A stretch of DNA of 64,000 nt from CAVOHU01 sp963817885 (GTDB lineage Bacteria > Acidobacteriota > Vicinamibacteria > Vicinamibacterales > JAKQTR01), in contig CAWFQE010000003.1 of the NCBI GenBank assembly GCA_963817885.1, positions 62,001-126,000 of the forward strand, written 5' to 3'. The first letter of the stretch is position 1; the number at the start of each line of letters is the position of its first letter. The position numbers and the translations under genes are program-made. Below are positions 47,601 through 55,521 of this stretch, one piece after another. The notes beneath the pieces were generated by a model, which made no database searches, was not told the DNA's origin, and was given only the letters and a program-made list of their open reading frames with translations.

Positions 47601-47887
47601 GAGCCGCCATCATCGAAAATCGGGGTGAACGTGATCCCGCGATTGGTGGTCTTCCAGAGGCCTCCGAATGCGGAGGCGACATACCAGACCGATGGATTCT
47701 TTGGGTCGATCGCGATGTCCGCGATGCGTCCCGTTGCCAGGCCCGGGCCGATGCTGCGGAATTCAAAGCTCTTCAGCAGGTCGGCTGTCAGGCGGTCGGT
47801 GCCGCCCGTGGTGCCCTGGCCGGCGCCGAGGATCGCTGTCGCGACCAGGCCCACTACCAGGGCGGTGGCCAGAATCAGTCTTCTCAT
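44668..47887 (-). CDS. Secreted BNR/VPS10-type beta-propeller protein 2 (about 1072 aa, one frameshift)
   Basis: Paralog of the gene at 33178-36398. ATG 47887 (MRRLILATALVVGLV) gives a signal peptide and has a GGAGTGA site. Repeats include GGLWKTTNRGITF, GDGVYKSADAGKTW, GLYKTADGGATW, GIFKSTNAGKTF, GFYRSDDGGNTW and GDTWTAVSGD, the Asp-box pattern of sortilin-type ten-bladed propellers. A long Ala/Gly/Pro-rich linker lies around 46750-46930. The frame breaks inside it at 46860-46861; removing one base joins PAPA-type linker to EAERRPDERQRQ and the second propeller half. The C-terminus again has a BNR/Ig tail with QLGKLVGDKVTAIG. Its substrate or ligand is unknown; sialidase-like annotation is common but unproven. 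Confidence 0.85.
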
Positions 47888-48010
47888 GAAGTCACTCCAG
47901 GAGTAGCACGCGTCGTTGATCGAATGTGAGGCAATCTCGGGGGAGGGGGTCAACGACAGCCGCAAGTCCCGCGCATCGTACCACAGGACCAGGGGCTCCG
48001 GGCCGGGGGC

Positions 48011-48066
48011 GGCCTGGGGCGTAGGGCCGGGGCTTAGGGCCTGAGGCTTAGGCCTTAGGGCTTTGG
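48011..48066. repeat. Eight-unit heptamer repeat, opposite orientation (GCTTAGG units)
   Basis: GGCCTGG, GGCGTAG, GGCCGGG, GCTTAGG, GCCTGAG, GCTTAGG, CCTTAGG and GCTTTGG stand in exact 7-base phase. The reverse complement, rotated, reads AAGCCTA, one base from the AAGCCTC units at 3843 and 9417. It lies between divergent genes (47887 and 48229). The rest of that 341-base gap shows nothing else recognisable. Confidence 0.65.
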
Positions 48067-48228
48067 GCTCAGATGCCGGGGTCAGGCGTTCTGGTCGGAC
48101 GGCGACAAGCGCAGGGACAAAGGGCCCGGCGCGCGCCAGGATGCCGGCCGGCGTACTTCTGGTAGGAAACCCGGGACGTCGACTACCATGAGGCCGGCGC
48201 GAGCGACCGGCTTCGGCATCGAGATCCC

Positions 48229-49353
48229 ATGCACGACGACCTGTACCGGATGCTCCAGCGTCACCTGGATCGCATGCCCGTGCCGTTTCCGCCGACGGAG
48301 TCGGGCGTGGAGATCCGTATCCTGCAGCGTCTGTTCACCCCGGATGACGCGCGAATCGCCCTGTGCGTGAGCGCGATTCCCGAACGCCTGGCGACGATCC
48401 ACAAGCGGGCCGACTGGCCGATCAGCCGGGCGGCGCTCGGCGCAGGCGCTCGACGACATGGCCGGCCGCGGCCTCGTCCAGCGTCTCGCGACACGACGCG
48501 GACCCCTCTACGGCAAGTCGGTTCTTCGTGGTCGGCTTCTACGAGGCGCAGGTCAATCGCCTGACAGCCGACCTGCAGCGGGACGTCGAACAATACGAGC
48601 GCGAAGCCTTTGGCGGCGCCATCCACTCCGGGCGGACGCCCCAGCTGCGGACGGTGCCGGTCAACCAGGCCGTGCCCGTCGAACGATTCGTGGGCCGCTA
48701 CGACGACATCCGCGCGACGGTTCGCGATTCGAAGGGGCCCTTCGCGGTGATGAACTGCATCTGCCAGCAAGGCAAGGACCTGCTGGGCGAGCCGTGCCGC
48801 CAGACTCACGATCGCGAGCATTGCCTGACCATCGGGTCTGCGGCGAAGGCGATGGTTCGCCGTGGCGTCGGCCGGTTCATCTCGAGAGACGAGACGCTCG
48901 GCGTTCCTCGATCGGGCGGATCGCGACGGCCTGGTCGTCGAGCCGCAGAACACGCAGGATCCGCTGTTCATCTGTTGCTGCTGCGGCTGTTGCTGCGGCG
49001 TGCTGACCACGGCCAAGAGGCTTTCTCGCCCAGCCGATTTCTTCTCGACGAGCTACGTCGCGGTGGTCGATCCCGGGACGTGCCAGGAGTGCGGCGTGTG
49101 CGCGACGCGGTGCCAGATGGACGCGATCCCGGCCGACGCGGCCCCCTCGCGCGTGATCGCCGAGCGGTGCATCGGCTGCGGGTTGTGCGTGACGACGTGT
49201 CCGTCGGGCGCCGCGCAACTCATGGCGAAGCCCGGAGCGCGCGTGCCGCCAAGAGACACCGGACGCCTCTATGCGAGGATGTTCCGCGAGCGGTTTGGCA
49301 CGCTCGGCCTGTTGAATGCGCTCGGCCGGCGCGCGGTGGGGCTCAAGTACTGA
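48229..49353 (+). CDS. Winged-helix-like ferredoxin with two 4Fe-4S sites and a cysteine run (about 373 aa, three frameshifts)
   Basis: Reconstructed from three frames. N-terminus: DLYRMLQRHLDRMPVPFP, then a winged-helix-like ADWPISRAALAQALDDMAGRGLVQR segment. Middle: a cysteine set CICQQG...GEPC...HCLTIG and a run of cysteines PLFICCCCGCCCGVL. C-terminus: two ferredoxin motifs, CQECGVCATRC and CIGCGLCVTTCPSG, each able to carry a 4Fe-4S cluster. The frame shifts at 48439-48440, 48520-48521 and 48900-48901, each fixed by removing one G. It is probably a cytoplasmic redox protein; its partner is unknown. The stop codon TGA overlaps the ATG of the Nudix gene (TGATG at 49351-49355), which shows translational coupling. 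The start at 48229 has no strong ribosome site. Confidence 0.8.
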
Positions 49354-49901
49354 TGGCACAGGATCCCGATCTGAGCTACCCGCGGCGTGTCCTGACGTTC
49401 TGTCCCCGGTGCGGCGGGACGGACCTGGAGTTCACGGCGCCCAACGCGTTTACCTGCCGGCAGTGCCTCAATCCCTTCTTTCTGAACGTGGCCTCGGCGG
49501 TTGCCGCCCTCATCGAACGCCCGGACGGCGCCCTCCTCCTCACTCGGCGAAACCACGAGCCGGCCCGCGGAATGCTCGATGTCCCCGGGGGCTTCCTGGA
49601 GCCGCTCGAAAGCGCCGAGGACGCGCTGCGGCGCGAGATTCGGGAAGAGCTGCGGCTCGATCTGGAAGAGCTGACGTACTTCGGCACGTTCCCGAATCGC
49701 TACGTGTTCAAGGGGCTGACCTACTTCACCTGCGACATCGTGTTCCGGTGCGCCCCGCGTTCGTTCCACGGCCTCGCCCTCAGCGACGAAATCGCCGAAA
49801 TCGTGTTCGTGAAGCCCGGCGACGTGCGGATCGAGGACCTGGCGTTCGAATCGGTTCGCGCCATCCTCGGCGCGTACCGCGGCTTCAGAAGCCCCGCCTA
49901 G
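49353..49901 (+). CDS. Nudix hydrolase with N-terminal zinc ribbon, NudC-like (182 aa)
   Basis: A nucleoside-diphosphate-linked pyrophosphatase. The N-terminal zinc ribbon has CPRCGGTDLEF and CRQC. The Nudix fold carries the signature GGFLEPLESAEDALRREIREEL (G-x5-E-x7-REUxEE form, split here as GGFLEPLESAEDA and LRREIREEL). The zinc ribbon followed by Nudix recalls NADH pyrophosphatases (NudC) and related ADP-ribose enzymes, so NAD(H), ADP-ribose or a capped nucleotide is the probable substrate class. ATG 49353 overlaps the stop of the ferredoxin gene, so the two products are made together. A link between iron-sulphur redox protein and NAD(H) turnover is suggested by context only. The stop codon is shared, in the palindrome CTAG, with the convergent kinase gene. 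Confidence 0.9.
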   Translation: MAQDPDLSYPRRVLTFCPRCGGTDLEFTAPNAFTCRQCLNPFFLNVASAVAALIERPDGALLLTRRNHEPARGMLDVPGGFLEPLESAEDALRREIREELRLDLEELTYFGTFPNRYVFKGLTYFTCDIVFRCAPRSFHGLALSDEIAEIVFVKPGDVRIEDLAFESVRAILGAYRGFRSPA

Positions 49902-52715
49902 TCCGGCACACGCGGCACCTCCGCCGTCATCCCCGCTGCGTCTTCGAACTCGGCTGCGAAGCGGGGAGCCGGCTGCGGGCGCGAGGATCCCTCGAGCGCG
50001 AAGGCGCGCTCGAAGAACTCCTGCAGGCGCGGCGAGGCTCCCGGCAGGTGGACACTGATCGGGGTGAATCGCCCGGACAGGACCGCGTGGTGGTGTCCGG
50101 CGCCCGAGGTCGCGCCGAACGGAAGCGCCCCGGTCAGCATCTCGTAGGCGATGACGGCAAGGGCCCACAGAATCCCACGAGGCGTCGACCGCACCTCCGC
50201 ACAGTTGCTCGGGTCCCATGTAGATCAAGGTTCCGATGAGCTGGCCCGATCCGGTGGCGGTGGCCATGTCGTCGCCGCCCGCAAGAAATTTTGCGATGCC
50301 GAAGTCCAGCACCTTCGCCCTCTCCGACCGGCCGTCGGGGGTCAGGAAGACGTTTTCCGGTTTCAGGTCGCGGTGCACGAGCTGGCGCTCGTGGGCAGCG
50401 TCCACCCCGGCGCAGACGTCGGAGAGAATGGCTGCCGCCCGTTTCGGCGGAAACCGGCGCTCGACGCGCAACGCTTCGCGCAGCGTCGTGCCCCGCAGCA
50501 ACTCCATCACCAGGTAGGCACGCGAGTTCACCGCGATGCCGAAGTCGTGCACCGTGACCACGTTCGGATGGGAGAAACTCGCCGCGGCGCGCGCTTCACG
50601 CCTGAATCGCTCCGCCGCTTCGGCGCTCCCGACGAGGTCTTCGCGAATGACCTTTGCCGCGACCCGCCGTTCGAGCGACACGTCGGTGGCTTCGTAGACC
50701 GTGCCCATCCCGCCCCGGCCGAGCCGGCGCTCGAGGCGGTAGCGCCCGCCGAGCAGGCGCGGGAGCGGCACGATGGCGAGCGTGGCGCCCTCCTGCGCGC
50801 ATGACCCGGCGCCCGAGTTGTAGCAGGCGCCGCAGCGCGGGCACTCCTCGAAAACGTCGCCAGCGGCCCGGGCAACCGGCCGATCGGCGAGCAGCCCCAG
50901 GCTCGCGGCGATCGCGACGATCAATTCCTGATCCTCGTGCGAGTACGGCTCCTCCGACCGCTTGACGCCAAGCGCGAGGAGCGCTTCGGGTCGGCCCTCT
51001 TCGGTGGCAATTGGCACGAGGAGCCCGAGACGCGTCTCCCTCAGGAACTCAGTTTCCGAGTGAGGCAGCTGTCCCTTCAGCCACCCTGAGTCGCCGGGGG
51101 CCGTGTCGACCGGCTTGCCCAGCAGCCGCACCAGGGCGACCAGCTTGCTGTCGGCCGGCAACGAGAGCACGGAGGCAGCGTTCGGTGCCGCCGCGAGCGT
51201 CCGGTAGACGGCTTCGCGCGGCGCGCGGACCAGCAGCGCCGCGAACTCCGGGTGGAGCGCGGCCTCGATGCGCGCGACGACCTGGGGCGCAGCCTGCTCG
51301 AGGCTGCCGGCCTCGCGGATCCGTTCGACGACTTCGCGAAGCAGCCGCTGGGCGTCGTAGTGTTCCCGGAAGAAACGCCTGTCGATGCTCTCGAGCCATT
51401 GTCGCTGGCGGCGGTGCGCGATGAGCGCGCTGGCGGCGACGGCGGCGTAGATCCAGCCGCGAGAGACAAGCACGGTACGGAGAGGCTGATTCGAATTGAC
51501 GAGGAGGTCGATGACCAGGCCGGCGGCGCAGACAGGCACCATCGCCCCGGCCAGGCCTCGCGCCAGGGCATACTGCAGCCCCTGGCGAATCATCACGCCG
51601 ATATCGAACACCCTGTGCCGCAAGATCGCGTAGGCGAACGAGATCGGAAGGACCAGGGACACCAGGCTGGAGGCGGTCCGCCAGGCAGGGGAGCGCACGA
51701 CAAGCTGCAGGTCGGCGGGCAAGTTGAAGAAGTCCGCCATGGAGCCTGGCGTGGATCCGGCCATCCCCACCACCGTGCCCAGCGCCAGGACGCGGATGCG
51801 CCGCCGCTCGTTCGGATCGCTGAGCCGGCGGTAATTGCTCGCCAGCATCGAGATGGCAGAGATCATCGCGAGGACGACCAACACGCCGACGTAGGGGATG
51901 AACCAGTCCGGCGTCGTCCAGGCGGACCCTGGCATGTATACCGACACCACCATCCACCCGATCAGCAGCGGGACGGCCGGCAGCAGCACCGCCGTCCAGG
52001 CGATCCAGAACATCCACCACGCGCGCCTCGAACGGAGAGCCGGGCGAGGGAAGATCGAAAAAAACGCCATCACCACCACCGGTCCGACCGTGAAGTTCAG
52101 GCCGCCAATCCAGAGCGGCGCGCCCAGCCAGATTGGGAGGGCCCGCCAGAGTGCTCCCGCCCCGCTCGTTAGTGCGGGAACGTGCGGGTCGATGGCCGCG
52201 ATTGGCTGGAGGTCGGTAATCGCCAGTGTCGCGAGGAGCCAGGCTCCCATTCGCGCCGTGAGGTCCGGCGGGCCTCTGAACCCAATCAGCAGCGCGAGGC
52301 CGACGCACACGAGTTGGGCCGTCAACTTGGCGAAGAAGGTGAGCCAGACGCCAGACGTCCAACGCCGCCAGTGCGCATCGAACGAAAGCGACATCTCGAG
52401 CCGTTGTCCGCCGCGTTCGACCTGCAGCAGATACGGCTTGCCGACCTCGGCGTTCTCCGCCGCCTGCCGCCACGTGAAGAGCGTCCTGGGCTGCAGGCCC
52501 CCCGCCGTGACGATCCGATCGCCGGGCTTGAGTCCGGCATTTGCGGCGGGAAATCCGGGAAGCAGGTCCACGACCACCGCGTGGTCGCCCTCGAAGTGCA
52601 GGCTCACGCCGAAGGCTCCCGGCCCGCACAATTCGGCGTAGAGCTGAAGGCCGACGAAGCCAAGGATGGACGCGGTGACGACGTACATCCACCACGGGGC
52701 GCGCGGGCGCGGCAT
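49898..52715 (-). CDS. Membrane-bound PDZ-TM-GAF-Ser/Thr protein kinase (about 938 aa, one frameshift)
   Basis: Domain order: one N-terminal helix, a PDZ-like domain (VVVDLLPGFPAANAGLKPGDRIV, about 45-105), seven or so membrane helices (about 115-400), a GAF-like region (IREAGSLEQAAPQVVARIEAAL to ELIVAIAASLG), a zinc-ribbon-like CPRCGACYNSGAGSC, and a C-terminal Hanks-type kinase. The kinase has GRGGMGTVYEA, Lys688 in AAKVI, Asp783 in HRDLKPENV, DFGIAK and GPEQL. ATG 52715 follows GGAGG. The frame shifts at 50171-50172; removing one base continues the kinase C-lobe (WALAVIAYEMLTGALPFG) to a stop at 49898. It most likely senses an extracytoplasmic or lipid-phase cue and phosphorylates cytoplasmic targets. 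Having the kinase at the C-terminus with PDZ and membrane parts first is unusual. Confidence 0.85.
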
Positions 52716-53105
52716 GGGCTGGCCTCCGGTCAAATCGGAGTGCGGGGGCGGACCTCACGTGCGCCATCATGATAGCGCGACCAGCGCCGGCCGTCGCGGC
52801 CGCTTGGAATGTCGCGCTCGACCGGCCAGCGGTCCCTCCGAAACGCTCGCTTTGGTGGATCGTCGCGGGTCTGAGAAGGTGTGCCCGGGTGGGAGGTGGC
52901 TCGTCCGGCCAGGCCGAAGCTCACCGGTCCCGAGAGCGAGCCGGTGCCACTGCCCGGCGACCCGGCGGCGGCGTGGAGGCCTGGCCCTGCGTGTGCTAGG
53001 ATCGAGTGTTTTTGTGTGCCCCCGGCGCCCGGATTCCGGCGAAAGGCCGCGGGAACCGTCCGGGCCTGGAACGCCCGGGATTGACCGGTGGAAGGAGCAT
53101 CGAAC
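52716..53105. other. Intergenic region between divergent kinase and sugar operon
   Basis: The 390 bases hold no gene. On the minus strand a TATCAT lies about 60 bases before the kinase start. On the plus strand TAGGAT (about 52996-53001) is a possible -10 for the sugar operon, but its -35 match is poor. The sequence is GC-rich with no repeat. Confidence 0.4.
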
Positions 53106-54161
53106 GTGGGAGCGGACGAGCGAAAGTGGCGCGTCGCGGTGATCGGCTGCGGGGCGTGGGGACCCAATCACGTCAGGAACTTCTCGGCCCTGCCCAACGT
53201 CGAGGTCGTGGGCGTGGCCGACCTGAGGGCGGAGCGCCTCGCTCGCATCAAGGCGCAGTCGCCCGGCGTCCCGTTGTTCCAGGATGCCGCGGAGATGATG
53301 GCGAAGGCCAGGCCCGATGCGGTCGTCGTGGCGACGCCGACCATGACCCACTACGACGTGGTCAAGAGCGCCCTTCTGGCGGGCAGGCACGTGCTGTGCG
53401 AGAAGCCCCTGTGCCTGACGGGCGCCGAGGCCGACGAGCTGGTGAAGATCGCGGCCGACGGAAACCTGCGCCTGATGGTCGGGCACGTGTTCCTGTTCAA
53501 TCCGGGGATCCTCAGGCTGAGGGAGCTGATTCGGACGGGCCACCTCGGCCGGCTGTATTACCTGTTCGCGCGCCGCACCAATCTCGGCCCGATTCGCAGC
53601 GATGTCAACGCGGTGCTCGATCTCGCCTCGCACGACGTCTCGATCTACAACCACCTGCTCGATGCGGTGCCCATCGAGGTGTCGGCCGTCGGGAAGTCGT
53701 TCCTGCAGCCTGGCATCCACGACGTGGCCGTGATCACGCTGCAGTATCCGAACAACGTCGTGGGCTCGATCCACGTGAGTTGGCTCGACCCCAAGAAGGT
53801 CCGCGAGATTACCGTCGTCGGCGAATCACGGATGGCCACCTGGGACGACCTCGCGCCGCTCGGACCCGTGATGGTGTTCGACAAGGGCGTGACGGTGACC
53901 AAGAAGCCGCCCGAGTACTCGGACTTCGGCGAGTTCCAGTTGCTCGCCCGCGAGGGCGACGTGACCGTGCCGCGCGTGCCGCCCCAGGAGCCTCTGCGAA
54001 TGCAGGCCCAGGCGTTCGTCGAGGCGCTGGATGCCCCCGAACGCATCCGGAGCGACGGCCGCGTCGGCGCGGACGTCGTCAGGGTGCTCTCGGCGATCAA
54101 TGAATCGATCGCCCGCAACGGCGCTCCCGTCACGGTGGAGCAGCGGGGAGGGGGACACTGA
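53106..54161 (+). CDS. Gfo/Idh/MocA-family NAD-dependent sugar dehydrogenase, WlbA-like (351 aa)
   Basis: N-terminal Rossmann fold (WRVAVIGCGAWGPNHVRNF) and the family's catalytic Lys in VLCEKPLCLTG (about residue 91). The C-terminal alpha/beta domain has the DLASHDVSIYNHLL helix with the conserved histidine. In WlbA/WbpB enzymes this step oxidises the C3 hydroxyl of UDP-N-acetyl-glucosaminuronate; the following acetyltransferase and aminotransferase genes match that pathway. The GTG start at 53106 is preferred because GAAGGAG lies 8 bases before it; the frame extends to 53088. It overlaps the next gene by TGATG. Substrate assignment is from neighbours and family. Confidence 0.88.
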   Translation: MGADERKWRVAVIGCGAWGPNHVRNFSALPNVEVVGVADLRAERLARIKAQSPGVPLFQDAAEMMAKARPDAVVVATPTMTHYDVVKSALLAGRHVLCEKPLCLTGAEADELVKIAADGNLRLMVGHVFLFNPGILRLRELIRTGHLGRLYYLFARRTNLGPIRSDVNAVLDLASHDVSIYNHLLDAVPIEVSAVGKSFLQPGIHDVAVITLQYPNNVVGSIHVSWLDPKKVREITVVGESRMATWDDLAPLGPVMVFDKGVTVTKKPPEYSDFGEFQLLAREGDVTVPRVPPQEPLRMQAQAFVEALDAPERIRSDGRVGADVVRVLSAINESIARNGAPVTVEQRGGGH

Positions 54162-54790
54162 TGGCAGACGGGTTCTTCAAGCATCCCACGGCGCTGGTCG
54201 AGACCGAGGACATCGGCGAGCACACCAACGTCTGGGCCTTCGCGCACGTCATGAAGGGCGCCAAGGTCGGCAGCCACTGCAATATCGGCGACCATGCGTT
54301 CGTCGAGAGCGGTGCGGTGGTCGGCGACGAGGTGACGATCAAGAACAGCGTGGCGGTCTGGCAGTATGTCACCGTCAGGAACCGCGTGTTCCTGGGTCCG
54401 AACTGCTCGCTGACCAACGACAACCGGCCGAGAAGCAAGCGCGACTGGTCACCGGTCGCGACCACGATTGACGAGGGCGCGACAATCGGCGCCAACGCCA
54501 CGATCGTCTGCGGATGCCACATCGGCCGCTATGCGTTCATCGGCGCGGGGGCCGTGGTCACCAAGCCGGTCCCCGACTACGCGGTGGTGTTCGGCAATCC
54601 CGGGCGGGTGCACGGTTACGTCTGCGAGTGCTGCCAGCCGCTCACCGGCCGCGGGCCGGTGCTGACGTGCAGGAAGTGCGGCCTGCGCTACCGCAAGTCG
54701 CCGAAGGGCGTTGCGCGGCTGACCGGCGCCGAGCCGCTGCCCGGGCCGGCGAAGAAGATCCCGGCACGGAAGATCGCGAAGAAGCGGTGA
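54161..54790 (+). CDS. Left-handed beta-helix N-acetyltransferase, WlbB/WbpD-like, with zinc-ribbon tail (209 aa)
   Basis: Hexapeptide-repeat acyltransferase: DIGEHTNVWAFAHVMKGAKVG, then GDHAFVESGAVVGDEVTIKN, NCSLTNDNRPRS and IGRYAFIGAGAVVTKPVPDYAVVFGNPGRV. The catalytic histidine/asparagine region around SLTNDNRPR is as in WbpD-type enzymes that acetylate the 3-amino group of a UDP-diamino sugar. After the fold comes a C-terminal CECCQPL...LTCRKCGLRY four-cysteine ribbon and a lysine-rich tail, which acyltransferases of this size often lack. Starts ATG 54161 inside the previous stop codon and overlaps the next start by four bases, so it is translated as part of one mRNA. Confidence 0.9.
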   Translation: MADGFFKHPTALVETEDIGEHTNVWAFAHVMKGAKVGSHCNIGDHAFVESGAVVGDEVTIKNSVAVWQYVTVRNRVFLGPNCSLTNDNRPRSKRDWSPVATTIDEGATIGANATIVCGCHIGRYAFIGAGAVVTKPVPDYAVVFGNPGRVHGYVCECCQPLTGRGPVLTCRKCGLRYRKSPKGVARLTGAEPLPGPAKKIPARKIAKKR

Positions 54791-55518
54791 CCGCGTCCCG
54801 CCCCGCCCTCCGCGTGATGGCCGCCTCGATTGCCCATAACGAGTCGGCCAAGATCGGCCGGGTGCTCGACCGCTTCCCGCCGGGCCTGGTGGACCGCATC
54901 GTCGTGGTGGACGATGCCTCGACCGACGACACGCCAAAGGTGGCGGCGGGGAAGGGCGCGGTGGTCCTGACCCACCAGGCCAGGTCGGGGGCCGGCGCGG
55001 CCATCCGCACGGCGCTCAAGTATGGCCTCGCCGAGCAGTTCGATGTGGTCGTCATCCTGGCGGGAAACGACAAGGATCGGCCGCCGGAAATCGAGCGCCT
55101 GCTCGCCGCCATCGACGAGGACGGCTGCGACTTCGTCCAGGGGTCGCGCTACCTGCCGGGCGGCGATTTCGGCAACATGCCCTTCTACCGCCAGATCGCC
55201 ACGCGCGTGGTGCACCCGTGGCTGTTCTCGCTGCTGGTGATGCGGCGCTTCACCGACACCACCAACGGGTTTCGCGCCATCCGGCTGTCGGCGCTGAAGG
55301 CGTCGGGCATCGATCTCGACCAGGAGTGGCTCGACCACTACGAACTCGAACCGTACCTGTTCTACAAGATGATCCGGCTCGGCTACAAGGTGAAGGAAGT
55401 GCCGGTCACCAAGATTTATCCGCCGCACGAGCTCGGCTACACGAAGATGAAGCCCATCACCGGGTGGTGGAGCATCCTGCGGCCTTTGATCCTGCTCGGG
55501 CTTCGAATCAAGAGGTGA
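54787..55518 (+). CDS. Family 2 glycosyltransferase, polyprenyl-phosphate mannosyltransferase-like (243 aa)
   Basis: GT-A fold with the nucleotide-sugar site AHNESAKIGRVLDRFP, VDDASTDDT and a metal-binding acidic pair further on. It ends with a long amphipathic stretch SILRPLILLGLRIKR with no membrane pair, as in soluble or peripheral members such as dolichol/polyprenyl-phosphate mannosyltransferases. GTG 54787 overlaps the acetyltransferase stop codon (GTGA). In this position it probably charges a polyprenyl-phosphate carrier with a sugar made by the operon, to be used by a GT-C enzyme such as those at 28 or 43 kb; that link is inference. Confidence 0.85.
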   Translation: MTASRPALRVMAASIAHNESAKIGRVLDRFPPGLVDRIVVVDDASTDDTPKVAAGKGAVVLTHQARSGAGAAIRTALKYGLAEQFDVVVILAGNDKDRPPEIERLLAAIDEDGCDFVQGSRYLPGGDFGNMPFYRQIATRVVHPWLFSLLVMRRFTDTTNGFRAIRLSALKASGIDLDQEWLDHYELEPYLFYKMIRLGYKVKEVPVTKIYPPHELGYTKMKPITGWWSILRPLILLGLRIKR

Positions 55519-55521
55519 AAC

